DNA from: Naganishia liquefaciens
Taxonomy: Eukaryota; Basidiomycota; Tremellomycetes; Filobasidiales; Filobasidiaceae
DNA: 64,000 nt
Direction: 5' to 3'
NCBI GenBank assembly: GCA_013423385.1
Contig: BLZA01000009.1
Span: forward strand, 682,001-746,000
The notes under the pieces are model-generated. The model worked only from the letters and a program-made list of their open reading frames with translations. It had not been told where the DNA came from and made no database searches. Position numbers and translations under genes: made by a program. Positions 1 to 10,845 of this stretch are shown piece after piece (within the stretch, counting starts at the first letter, position 1; every line of letters begins with the position of its first letter).

Positions 1-998
1 ACATCGATCGCGTGTGCGGCAGCACGGCACTCGTTTCTGTTGAATCGAAACCCATGTTGATGAAAGCGCTGTCCACGGCGTCGATGTGATTATCTTCTCC
101 TGAATTTGTGGATTCCGGTTGCCCGAATGCGTTTGAAGGTGAAACATCCTCCCTGATCCAAGCACTCTCAGGCAACCGTTCCAATAGCAAGTTCACCGTT
201 CGAAGCACTTTCATGAGTCCACTCGTGTCATCGCCAAGCAATTCATGCACAGCCCATAACGGATCTTCGACCGGCCACTTCCCCTCTTTCTGCAATTCCG
301 TCAACTTGACGATAAATTTGGCCGCGCCTTTCTTGCAGGATTTGATATTCTGTGGAAGGAGAGCCCAGGTGAACACGCCATTGCCTTCTGGATAATCAAA
401 GTCTGGGAACTCGATCGGTATCGGCGTTGGTGGATGCGGATCCAGGACAGGCAGAAGCATGTTGAAAAGGTGACAGAGCGATGATCCCAGCTTGAACGAG
501 AGCCATACATGCGTGACGACGTCCAGCCTTTCGGCTGTTGATGGCAATGCTGAAAGGGTACACAGTCAAGGACAGGTGATATACATTGTCAATTTCTACT
601 CACCAAGAAAGCGCTCATAACCCTGAACCATTTTCAGTTTTCTGCGAGTATCCGAGCACATCTGATAAAGAGTCTGCGGGTTGGCAAGAGATGCCGTCAA
701 CGCGGCAAGGGCGTTGGTTCTGACATGCAGAGCCAGCTATTGAGTATTGATTTTGCGCGGAGAAGAGTTCGGCTACTTACGGAGCTCCCATCACGATATC
801 CATGTTTCCACCATTTTGACCGCTATTCCCTCCTCCTAAATTGCTAGGGTTCCCAAACATGCTGGAGGGACCTGGAGTTCCGGGAAAGCCTATCGGTGTT
901 CCGATATTCATGGTTTCCTGCGCTCCGACAGATCCCGACGCGAACGCCGCGGATACTGACGTGAAGTTGATCGTTCCGGGTTTGGTTCGGTTCGGCAT
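1..998 (-). CDS. CDC24: Cdc24-type Rho guanine-nucleotide exchange factor, N-terminal part (cut by window start)
   Basis: Activator of Cdc42 in polarity and budding. I read three exons: 998-781, 719-604 and 549 to beyond base 1. The protein starts MPNRTKPGTINF and has a Gly/Asn/Pro-rich leader of about 70 residues. Then comes the calponin-homology-like region of the Cdc24 family: ANPQTLYQMCSDTRRKLKMV, a short exon end, and LDVVTHVWLSFKLGSSLCHL followed by FNMLLPVLDP. These are the family's signature stretches before the DH-PH catalytic part, which lies outside the window, as does the PB1 domain. The start was chosen because it is the first ATG and the splices keep frame: exon 1 ends in phase 2 and exon 2 resumes with TNALAALTA. 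The catalytic half was not seen, so the family call rests on the CH-like region alone. Confidence 0.85.
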
Positions 999-3944
999 GT
1001 AGGTAATATCCTCAAGAGAGACCGACAGAGTCCGTGTCGCGCCACTCTGGTGTATAGAACGGAAGAAAGCTCGCTGATCGAGTCGCTACAGCTGAGGGTG
1101 ATCTCTTCACTGGCCGCTGACACGAGGTTTCAGCGAGAATTGTCGATCTCCCCGTAGAAACCGAGACTGATAGTGTCAATCCTCTTCTGATGGCTTTGAC
1201 GTAGATTGACCTTTTGAAACAGATTCCGTTCAACGTCGGTTGAGCGTCCCTTTCTGTGACTGATGCTCTTGTTGACCAGTCCTGGTCCGATTCCAGATTT
1301 ACGATTCAGGCTGTGCTGACAAGACAGCTAGGCTCTAGGTACAGATCTGCTGTACTTCCGGAAGCGATGAAGGGCCTCGAGCTGTGCTCGGAGGAGATGA
1401 CGTCCTGATGGAGCGAAGAGGGTACTTGAATGGATTGATAGATCAATCCCTGAAAGTCCTTGCGCTTCCTTTTGATCGGATGGATCCAGCTGAAACGCGT
1501 TCGGTCGACCGAGCTTCCTTTCCCTATATGAATGGCGGGAATGAGAGGAAGCGGTGATCGTTGATGAAAAAGCCTTTGAAGCTGTTGCTCAAGCGGAAGG
1601 ACGGGCAAGCGGATGATTCTGTGCGAATGCGAGTCTATCTTCTCAAAGGCCGTGGAAGTCCATTATTGCGCGATGGAACAGGTCGTATGTCGATAGAGAA
1701 AGCCGTTTCGTAGCGAATGTCGTTATTTGTCGGAAAAGTCTGTCGACCAGCAACTACAACTAGGGGCGCAATCGTCGAGTCCTTTGGCGAAAAGTGATGG
1801 CCGATTTTTCCGTAGCGACTGATGATCGCGAAATGAGCTGCTGATCCAGACGACTGACCAAATTCACTGCGCTGACTGTTCTTCGATACCCTGTTTCGGT
1901 CCTGAACACTGGAGTTCGTAGAACATAGACCCTGAAAGCTACCCTGGACGGCCAAACATCCTCTTTCCTTTGCGTCCACGCGCGGATCCAAGGCTAGCTA
2001 TTGTTCATTTATTTGTTGTCGCGTGCCAGCGAAAATGGGCGTCAATAAGGTACCGAAAGCGGAAAGTCTCGCCTCCAGCCCCTGAAATAGCCACTCAATA
2101 GACTTATAGGTCGTAAGAATGAAATAGCTTGAAATGCGACAGGCCTTTGTGATCTTACGTCGGATATTGTTCGCAGATGTGTCATCAGCATGCATTTATG
2201 CATATGCGCGAGGTGATTGAAGCAAATGAGGCGGATAGGCAGGGAAGCTGACGCGAGGAGTGCATGGATCGCGAAGGGCTATCACGATCTTCAAAACGTG
2301 AATTGCCGTCTTGGCTGTCTTTTGGGCTCTTTCAGTTTGCGCGTTGATGATCTGTTGGCTGACATGCACATGCTCCCACTTGATCTCCTGTCCTTCTCAC
2401 TTGAGGATAGGACTATAAAACTGTAGATTCCCTGCTTCACCACGACCCTGCTCGCTGAAACCTTTCTCTCTTTCCGGGATGAAAACTTCATGAGATAGAA
2501 ACCGCTTGAGATCGAAATCTTCTGGATTGAAACGCAAGACGCTGAGCCTCAGACAATATTGTCAGTTATTGCCAATTGAAGGTCAGGGCCAGATCTATTC
2601 AGGATCTCCTGGCTACTAGTGGTCACCGGATCATCTTCGTGTTCCACCATAGGAGGGGGCATCAGTACCGAAGTTGCTTCTGATTGCCCTGGTCAATGAC
2701 GGCTTTTTCACGTTGGGGCGCACGGTCGTCTACGAGATTGCATGGAACAGGTATATCTTAAACTGGCCGAAGGCGTATCATCAAGACGGCATTACCTCCA
2801 AATCCGGTTAGGGGACCGCAACTGCCGGCAGAAGTCGGCCGCAGAAGTCGAAAGGCGCCTGGTTTGCTTGGGTTAGCCCGTGAATAAAAGGCAAACAGAG
2901 CTTGCAGAAAACCGGATCATCCGGAACACACCGGGAGTACGTTACTTCGCATTCATGGGGCTCCCTTCTATGGAATCCTATACGTCTGATGGTCCTGACG
3001 GCCCGAGCTGAGGTCCTTGTAGTTCAACCGCTGGATCCACAAGCGAGATTGCAAGACAGTCGCACTCGATGCCAGATACTCAACATGCACGAAGGCAGTC
3101 CAGATCGATTCTTCTCAATTGACGAGCCGAAAAGCCATTCATAGGAGGTCTTGAGGATTGGGCATTGCCACTTGAGTCAAGAAACATGTTACTCGGAAGG
3201 TTGGCGAGGAATTCGTCTAAGTGGAAAAAAGGCTCAAGCCCGTCAAAATACCTTCCATGTTCTTGATAAGCTGGCTATATACTTGCTGCACTCCTGAATG
3301 CAACGCCGAACGAAATTGTTGGTGAGCACAAAGGTAATGCTTCTACGACCGTTCGCGATATCTGCAATACATGGACGGACACGTCGGTCGGCCAACTCGC
3401 AAAGATACAGAATCCTAACAGAAGCTGCATGCCTTGGCATCGCACCGCCAACGCCGATCATACTTTTTGTCCATATCACAGAGAAAAGGGCATAGCCAGA
3501 CTGCAAAACCAGCTTGCATAGGTATACGGTCTTGCTCCAAGAGGTCCAAGCAATCTGAAGGCTAGTGTTTCCCCAGCGGCAGTGCAAGCGCGAGAATCAA
3601 TGAGCGAGGTTGAGGAATCGAGCGCGCGGAAATACGAAAATTTCGCGTAAACCCGCGTTATGCGCAACCCGCCTGCATCCGGCCATGCGACGAGAGCTCG
3701 GTTCGTCTGCTTCAATCAGATCTTTTATGCTGTTGCGGCGACTCGAGGATGGTGACCTTCCAAGAAACGGACCAAGCTTTCCAGCCACCACGCGCGTCCA
3801 TCTCTCAGAAAATCGACCCTAGGCTCTGTCCACAGTGCCCGTCAATTCCAAGAACCGTTGTTATGACGCGATACAGTAAAGTGCGACACTCGACTTAATA
3901 GATGCACGCTCCCATCAGACTCGTCGTGATAACAAGGATAGGCT
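999..3944. other. Gene-poor stretch between CDC24 and MED20
   Basis: About 2.9 kb without a supportable gene. Both strands hold only short open frames with no recognised domain or convincing splice chain. On the minus strand, 3243-3830 shows two overlapping frames of about 80-115 codons (one contains GNTSLQIAW, faintly ankyrin-like), but I could not build a gene from them. The first part must hold the CDC24 promoter and leader, and the last part the MED20 promoter. Confidence 0.5.
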
Positions 3945-5193
3945 ATGGGCATCTCTGCGTGAGTCTTGTGGGACTACAAATGTCACCGGTTCTGTCGGAT
4001 CCCTTTGTCTGATGCTGAATTTCGGTTGAGAATCAGTACTCTGCATTGGCACAATGCCCCCGTCTCTAGTCCCAACGGTATACAAACGATACAGCAGCGG
4101 ATAATCGATCAGTACGGGTACAACGTAGGTTCCAAATCACACTCGGAGACTGCTAGTCCTGACGTTGCGGACGGAAGCAATCGCAATCTTCTTGGAATGT
4201 GCAAATCCGTACGCATAGGCCCGGACAAGTGCCCTCAAATCAAGCTCAAAGCGAGCGACCGGAAATCCTGACGGTTGTCACCTTTCCACGGAGCGTGACC
4301 CCTACTACGAAGGATGTCGTCTATTCGATTACAACCTACGTTGTTAGCGTTACAAACGGTCAGGCTGACCCAACCAGCTCTATGAATACAACTCAAACAT
4401 CCTTCGCCAACTCCCGACGATGGGCTATCGAGAGAGACCCGACATATCAGACCTTTGTCGATCGCATGAAGGACAGCAAAAGTCCCTTCCTACTGCCTGC
4501 TACGGTCACGAAAGAGGGCGAATTCCGGAATGTCGCCAACATGACGGCTTCCACGCTCCAGCGGAATGCCAAAGCCGGTCAGGGGAATCCGAGCCATCCA
4601 TCACTGCAATCGCCATTGACGCCGGGCCACACCCTTGCGATTGAAGGAGTGCAGCTCGATCTAAGCTTGAATCCAGGCAGCAAATCCTCGGGAATGAACG
4701 GCCAGGCTGAATGGATTATCAGAATGGGCTGGGTAGGCGGCGCTCCTAATGCCTTGAACCCGGGAAACAACCAGGCGACGAAGGGAATCATCGTAGAAGT
4801 GAGTTTGTCTCAGTGTACATGCTCAAAGATACCTTTTGGCTCACGCAACAAGTCCAGGTGGAATACATACCGCTACTGTCGATGCCCCCTGATAAAGCCC
4901 AGCAAAACCCGCTTGATGTGTCTGCGATCCTTTCATCGTTCCTGTCCTCGTTGTTACCATTGCAACAAGTCTCTCCACTTCCTCAAGTGACAGTGATGAC
5001 GTCGAGCCCGCAGGAGTGGGAGTCTATAGGGGTGGATATATCAAGCTCGATGTGCAAGACTGCAGACGAGAAGGAACAAACGGTAGCGCGCTCATCGGGA
5101 TCACCTGGAATGAGATGGGAAGGAGAAGAGCGCGTTCGGAGAGCAACGTGGACGCTGGTGAAGCATCTGAAAAGCATAGGAACGATAGCATGA
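3945..5193 (+). CDS. MED20: Mediator complex subunit Med20 (TRF-like)
   Basis: Head-module subunit of Mediator, linking transcription factors to RNA polymerase II. Four exons keep frame: 3945-3958, 4037-4124, 4178-4798 and 4858-5193, giving 352 residues. The start MGISA leads into TLHWHNAPVSSPNGIQTIQQ, the usual short N-terminal strand. Then come SSWNVQIRTHRPG, RDPTYQTFVDRMKDSKSPF and EWIIRMGWVGG. TKGIIVEVEYIPL spans the last splice and aligns with the human Med20 segment ARGISVEVEYGP, followed by the helix SAILSSFLSSLLP. It is longer than human Med20 (about 212 residues) because of Ser/Pro/Asn-rich insertions around residues 90-220. Intron 2 is 53 nt with a CTGAC branch site. The identification rests on these aligned motifs; the join at 4124/4178 is the least certain. 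Confidence 0.75.
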
Positions 5194-5665
5194 TAGCATG
5201 CACAATACGCTGTGTACCATGAGGCGAGATTTATTCGAGACTCGTATTCGCTATCTGTTGCTGTGCAAATCTCCACAGTTTTCGATAAGGCTCCGGCATG
5301 CGCCAATTCGCAAGCCTTGAGATACTGTCCCTGCTAAGAATTGAGAAGTGTCGCCGATAAGAGTCGGCCGCCCGACGTGATGATCTTCTTAAATGCTCGT
5401 ACTCGACCCGGGAGTCTGGGGAGTCTGGGGAGTCTGGTGATGACGCGAGCGCGCGAACGCTTCGGTGATCGGAAGCTGTTTCCAAGCGGTAGTTGACACA
5501 CACGACGGAATGGACGAGCTAATGAATGAGGTCTCCCATCATGCAGTCCCCGAGCCGTCTTCCAGAATCAGCCAGCTGACCAGCCTGTCCCGATACCGCG
5601 CCTTTCTCTGAGGTCTTGGGCCGAGCAGCTACATCTACGATTACCAGGCTATTGCCGCTATCAAC
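5194..5665. other. Intergenic MED20-VPS29 with a 9-bp tandem repeat
   Basis: 472 bases without a gene, holding the MED20 3' end and the VPS29 promoter. It contains three perfect tandem copies of GGGAGTCTG at 5410-5436. The minus-strand open frames here (about 80-90 codons) are low-complexity and match nothing I recognise. Confidence 0.6.
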
Positions 5666-6619
5666 ATGGTTCTCGTCCTCATCATCGGCGATCTGCATAT
5701 TCCCATGCGATGCCACGATCTTCCGGCAAAGTTTAAGAAGCTTCTTGCAAGTACTCATCAGTAGCTCTTTGTCCGGCTCATTCTAACGAGCCCTTTCCAG
5801 GTGCCCGGTAAAATCGGTCAAATCCTGTGCACGGGGAACATCTGCGATAAGGAAACGTTTGATTACCTACGGACGATAGCCCCCGATGTGATGGGTGTCA
5901 AGGGAGAATTTGACGAAGTGAGTGGCCTTTAGACCCCTTTGCAATTCAACAGCTGATGGACAGTCTCCTACGTCCAGAACACACATCTACCGCTATCTCT
6001 ATCGATAAATCAGGGCTCCTTGCGTTTTGGGGTGATCCACGGCCAGCAATGCGTTCCACCGGGAGACGTCGATTCGCTCGCAGCGCTCGCAAGGCAGATG
6101 GACGTTGATATCCTGATATCTGGAGGAACCCATCGGTAGGTCACTTGAAACTCTGTACCAAGATTAAGGCTAACAGTCTCATAGCTTCGAAGCCTTCGAA
6201 TACGAGGGCAAATTTTTCGTGAACCCAGGTTCGGCAACTGGAGCATGGTCTGGTCTGTGGAGCGGGTAAGTGGAAACCAAGTGCGTGATGTATAGGAGAC
6301 TAATGTGCACGTCCTTTCACAGCGAGGCCACGCCGTCATTCGCCTTGATGGACGTACAAGGCTCGGTACTCGTCACATATGTGTATCAATTGGTAGATGG
6401 GGAGGCAAGTGTAGAGTGGCTTGCATATCATCGCACCGGCACTAACCCAATCGCTCGCGCCCTTAGGTCAAGGTGGACAAGGTCGAATACCGAAAACCTG
6501 AATCACAGGAACCGAAGGAGACCGCAGCTGCCAGCAACTTGGGTGCCTCTGTGAATTCCTTGTCTCTCGGGACTCCGGGCAGAATGCAGCAGAGCCCTCG
6601 CATAGGCGCAGGATGGTGA
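5666..6619 (+). CDS. VPS29: Retromer subunit Vps29
   Basis: Vps29 has a metallophosphoesterase fold and acts as a scaffold in the retromer that recycles receptors from endosome to Golgi. Six exons: 5666-5746, 5801-5917, 5978-6135, 6185-6265, 6323-6404 and 6467-6619. Motifs in order: [115 protein letters not shown] replaces the GHTH of animal proteins, as in yeast Vps29. Introns 1 and 5 begin with GC (GCAAGT), not GT. No GT donor keeps the conserved frame: a GT 4 bases downstream in intron 1 would hit a stop after a few codons. The tail after VEYRKPE, about 40 residues, is low-complexity. Confidence 0.93.
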
Positions 6620-6789
6620 TGTGCAACAAGTAGCTGCATCCCGATACTCCTGCATAATCCGACCAGAATAGACCCAGAAAGTTGTATCATTCCAGAACCC
6701 AAATCATACGCCTTTAGCTACACAGGTCTCGCCAATTCCAATTTGTGACAAAGTATTTTTCTTTCGCTGTACAACTTGGTGCTCCAAAG

Positions 6790-7688
6790 CTAAGGTTGCG
6801 CTCCAGGCGCGCCATAACCTCCTCCCTCGTATGCTTCTGCATTTTCGATGGGATTCTCCATTCTTGCCTGGGCTAAGAGGGTGGAAAGGGGATGATTCGC
6901 GTCTATTGCGCGCTGTGAAAGGTCCAAGATGAGCATCGCTGCAGCCGAAGATGCCTACTATCCGTTGAAAACCGACATACCCGTAAACATTCCCGGTAGT
7001 CCGTCCATAGGTCACCGCAATTGCGATCATACTCTTCCTTCTTTGCCTTGGCCCATTCCGCCCGTTGCTCGGCAGAAGAGGAAACTGTCAAAGTGACAGC
7101 GGTCGGCGCTTCTCGACTCGGGGTCTTGCTGGCGATCGCAGGATTTATGATGGCAGGAACGTCCATCGGGGCATCTATTTGACCAGCAGGGCTCTCTTGA
7201 GGCTTTTCTTCAAGCTGAGGTGGTGCAGAAGCAACGGCGGCCGCTTTTGTCGCTCGAGACAGTCTTCCTCCGGCTGGACGGGTTGAGAAGGGCCAAAGAT
7301 CCGGGTGACGGTCCTCATGCCGCAGAGACCAAGCGGGATGATGATGTTGATGATGTGTTGTGAGATGCGTCACGCCTCCAGCACCAGAGGAAGATGCTTC
7401 CGAGAGCAGATCGGACTGCATTCCTTCACTAGCTAGCTCTTCTTCATCGTCCTCGAACGTTTCCAAATAGCTAGAATCCTCCTCCTCTTGTTCCTCGCCT
7501 TCCAGTTCCTCTTCTTCCTCTTCTCCGGGTTGTGCAGCGACAATTGGTTTCAGGTATCCCTCGAACCATGCGTTGAAGCACTGATCATATCGGTGCTTGG
7601 AAGCCGTGCATTCTTGCGAGAGTGAGCTGCGGTATTGAATCAGTGGAAAGTTCCGTTGTTCCGTTCGGTCTATCCGAACTTACTCCAT
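6790..7688 (-). CDS. MDM35: Mdm35/TRIAP1-like twin CX9C protein with a very long insertion
   Basis: Mdm35 is a small intermembrane-space chaperone of mitochondria that carries Ups1/PRELI lipid-transfer proteins. Three exons: 7688-7684 (only ATGGA), 7626-6981 and 6912-6790, giving 257 residues. The first motif ECTASKHRYDQCFNAWF carries Cys8 and Cys18 (CX9C). The second, NCGDLWTDYRECLR, carries Cys205 and Cys215 (CX9C). After it the tail RAIDANHPLSTLLAQARME resembles the Mdm35 end. Yeast Mdm35 is about 86 residues with the motifs close together; here about 186 residues lie between them. The insert has an acidic run, a His-rich patch (HHQHHHP) and an Ala/Pro-rich linker. The two motifs and tail fit the family well; whether the insert is kept in the mature protein is unknown. 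It converges on VPS29 with a gap of about 170 bases. Confidence 0.75.
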
Positions 7689-8298
7689 AAATGCTAATGC
7701 TTGGAAGCAAGTGGATCCTTGGATATATATCAAAGACGACGGTTACAGGGAGACAGGGGAGGGGCAGAGGCGTAGGGGATATGGGTATTCAACCGCATGA
7801 GAAGCAGAACAAGAAAGAGCATGTCCGGTATGACGGATACCTCGTCGTCGCGGTTCGATCACGTCCAGAACCGCTTCCGCACCGTTCGCTTGACACAGTA
7901 GAAGTTTAGTAGTGTTGAACACTGCTGATACATCACAGACCCAACGCAACGCCGTCAGTCCTGGGACATGCCAGACATCCGCTGTGATATCTCGAAAGGT
8001 CTATTTGGCCTGGACGTTATACACAAACAGACTCTGGCATGAGCGAGATAAATGCATAGAATGGTCCTGACGCCGTAACGCATGCAGCAGCGTTTGCGTA
8101 GAAATCATGTCATCTTTCCACACTTCCCTATCCATCATCAACAACCGCACTCCCTCCCATTTTTTGCTAGTCAACTACAAGTGCACGAGGATAGACCCAG
8201 AGACCAAAGAGCCGACAGACGACTGGAGTGCCGCGAAGGTAACAGACAAGCGTTGAGTGCAAAAATGCAAACCGTAAAGATCCAGAAGGGGGAGTTCT
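7689..8298. other. Intergenic between MDM35-like and RPS16
   Basis: 610 bases: the promoter of the MDM35-like gene (minus) and the RPS16 3' flank. Open frames in it are short and shadow-like. Nothing further seen. Confidence 0.6.
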
Positions 8299-9156
8299 TT
8301 AACGGTAAGATTTCTGTCGCCTTGCTCGGGCACCACGACCACCGAACTGGTGAGATGTCGAACGTCAGCTTCTCGGCACAGTCGCCACAGCACAAGCCAA
8401 CGCACCTTCTTGGGTTCCATCCTCCTGGGGTCAGCGACCAACAAGGTTCGGTCGTACTGAATCAAAGCCTTCTTCAACTCCAGAGCGGACGCGGCATCCT
8501 CGTTCTTGGCGAAGTAGGCAACGATACCCTTGGCGATGGCCTGTCGCAAGGCGTACATCTGGGAGACGTGACCACCACCGGAGACTCGGAGACGGATGTC
8601 AACGTTGGCGAACTTGTCGGCACCAACGGTCAAGATGGCCTCGTAGACCTTGTATCGGAGGACGGCCCTGCAAAACAATTAGGTTGAGGATAGTTGCTTG
8701 TCGAGTACGGAGCAGGAGACTTACGGCTCGACAGTCGACAGGGGCTTACCGTCGAGACGGATCATACCTTTGCCGGACTTGACAAAAGCCACGGCGGTAG
8801 CAGTCTATCGATGCGAATCAAACATTCCCCATAGTCAGTTCCTCGCTCCTGCAGTTCCTGCCTTTCCGTTCCGGCATACCTTCTGTAAGACGGAAAGAGA
8901 GATGATCAGCTTAGATGTTGGAACAGCAGACGGACCGGAAAAGAAACAGCTGCAGCAGGATCCATCCACGTTGTTGAACTCCTCTCCCCTCTTTGCCCTT
9001 GAGCAATCATCATCACTCGTCCTCTTCTCTTCACTTCCCATCAAACGCCCTTCTCATCCTCCTGCCCCGAGATGTCCTCCTGCTGCTACTGTTCCCTTCC
9101 ACAGATCCTGATTGTATGAAACCTACCTTCTTTCCGAAAGTTTGAACGCTCGACAT
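8299..9156 (-). CDS. RPS16: 40S ribosomal protein uS9 (S16)
   Basis: Small-subunit protein uS9, whose C-terminal tail contacts P-site tRNA. Exons (minus): 9156-9127 ([10 protein letters not shown]), 8882-8880 (AAG, one Lys), 8804-8725 ([19 protein letters not shown] to VE and the first two bases of P), 8667 to just after MEPKK, then a last exon [15 protein letters not shown] ending at 8299. The centre [19 protein letters not shown] and [17 protein letters not shown] is near-identical to other eukaryotic S16. The 3-nt exon is inferred. Other S16 proteins have three basic residues between FG and TATAV, exon 1 supplies only two, and an AAG flanked by a TTACAG acceptor and a GTATGC donor sits in the 322-nt gap. 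If it is skipped, the protein is one Lys shorter and still in frame. RPS2 lies head to head, 591 bp away. Confidence 0.95.
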
Positions 9157-9747
9157 GTTGACTGGTGCCGAACTTCTGCAACGAGAGGGGGAATCCAGGG
9201 TCAATCCGGAGTTGAAGATGTGCGTGGGCACCCGTCTGTCGACTCACGAAGAAACGAGATCTTGCGTTCCGGTAGGTGGGGCCGAAGGAGAGAGCGTGTC
9301 GCGGACGGTCAGAATAGCGGTGATTGCGACAAAGTCGTTGAGCGAGCGGTCCCACCTGGCTGGCTGGCTGGCTGGTGAGGTCTGTGTGCCCGGGCTGCTT
9401 GGTCTGCGCGCGCCAGCCCCAGAGAGAAAGAGTGCGCCCGAGTGCCGATTCCTCTGGCGAGATGCCTGGGATTTGAGCAACACACACAGTCGCCTTGAAA
9501 TCAGAAAAAAGCGCGCGGTGCCTCCCGCTCAACCACAGCTTGGGCCAAGCTGTCCGGTTCACCGCTCAGACCCGCCCGATTCCCTCGTGCCGTCGTCGGA
9601 TTCCCCCTTCCAAGATACCACACACGTCCGACGGTGCTCTCGGACGCCCGTACGCCTGCCGCCCCCGCCGACGACACCAATCCAAAAAAAAGAGACCTTG
9701 ATCGGTTCCTTTCCCTCGGACAATCAAGAAGCAAACGCCAACAAAAA
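9157..9747. promoter_or_regulatory. Divergent promoter between RPS16 and RPS2
   Basis: 591 bases separate the start codons of two ribosomal protein genes on opposite strands, so both must be driven from here. It holds a short (GGCT)n run near 9358-9375 and C/T-rich stretches near the RPS2 side. No TATA box stands out. Co-regulation is an inference from arrangement. Confidence 0.6.
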
Positions 9748-10093
9748 ATGTCTGCCCCCGCTGCCGCCCCTGAAGGAGCTCGAGGAGGATTCGGTCGAGG
9801 TGCCGCTCGAGGAGCTGGTCGAGGACGAGGACGAGGACGACGAGGAGCCAAGAAGGATGAGGACAAGCCTTGGTGAGTTTTATCTTGGATTCGAGGAGGC
9901 CGCAAGCCGGAAGTGTAAAGAGTGAACGGTTCCTGTGGGTGTGGAACGCTGACGGTAGACGTTGGATCTGCACACTCTGATAATTCGGAAATCGAGTCAA
10001 GACGGCCTCCCGACCCTCTGGTCACTCCGCTCGCTCTTTCTGACGCTCCGCTATTCCAGGGTCCCCGTGACCAAGCTCGGCCGATTGGTCAAC

Positions 10094-10135
<42 letters not shown>

Positions 10136-10845
10136 TTGCCCATCAAGGAGTTCCAGATTGTTGACAAGTTCTTGCCGACCTTGAAGGACGAAGTCATGTC
10201 CATCTCGCCCGTTCAGAAGCAGACCTCTGCCGGTCAGCGAACCCGATTCAAGGCTTTCGTTGCCGTCGGTGACTTTGACGGTCACGTCGGTCTCGGTGTC
10301 AAGGTCGCCAAGGAAGTCGCTACCGCCATCCGAGGTGCCATCATTGTCGCCAAGTTGTCGGTCGTTCCCGTTCGACGAGGTTACTGGGGTAACCACATTC
10401 AGGAACCCCACACTGTTCCCTGCAAGGTTTCCGGCAAGTCTGGATCCGTCATGTGTCGATTGGTCCCTGCCCGTAAGTGGTTTCGGGCGGTGGAAACTGA
10501 GGTATGGAAGTTGACTGGATATGCTTCTCTTAGCCCGAGGTACCGGTATCGTCGCCGCCCCGGCCGCCAAGCGTCTGCTCCAGATGGCTGGTGTCCAGGA
10601 CTGCTACACCCAGTCCAAGGGTAGCACCGCTACTCAGGGTAACTTCTTGAAGGCTACTTTGGCTGCTATCGCCAAGACCTACGAGTTCTTGAGCCCGGAT
10701 CTGTGGAAGATCATCCCTCCCGGCCAGACTCCGTATGTCGCTTCAGCGCCGTTTGCTACATTCCAGACCGCTAACCTGACTGTTCATCAGTTACGACGAG
10801 TTCTCCGCTCACCTCCAGATGGGTGCCAAGAAGAACGCCTACTAA
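9748..10845 (+). CDS. RPS2: 40S ribosomal protein uS5 (S2)
   Basis: Small-subunit protein uS5, part of the mRNA entry channel and of decoding fidelity. Four exons: 9748-9872, 10060-10472, 10534-10732 and 10791-10845. The start [20 protein letters not shown] opens the Arg/Gly-rich tail, a known methylation target in S2 proteins. Then come [60 protein letters not shown] and [17 protein letters not shown], ending [17 protein letters not shown]. All are family hallmarks and the length is normal. Intron 1 is the longest (187 nt), as is usual for ribosomal protein genes; I looked for C/D snoRNA boxes in it and found none convincing. Confidence 0.97.

Noticed and set aside
3243-3830. Minus-strand frames resembling an ankyrin fragment
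   Set aside because: Only one short GNTSLQIAW-like match, frame changes, no splice chain; could be chance.
8886-9126. Possible C/D snoRNA in RPS16 intron 1 (TGATGA then CTGA)
   Set aside because: Boxes are present but the flanking sequences do not form the expected terminal stem and no guide target could be tested.
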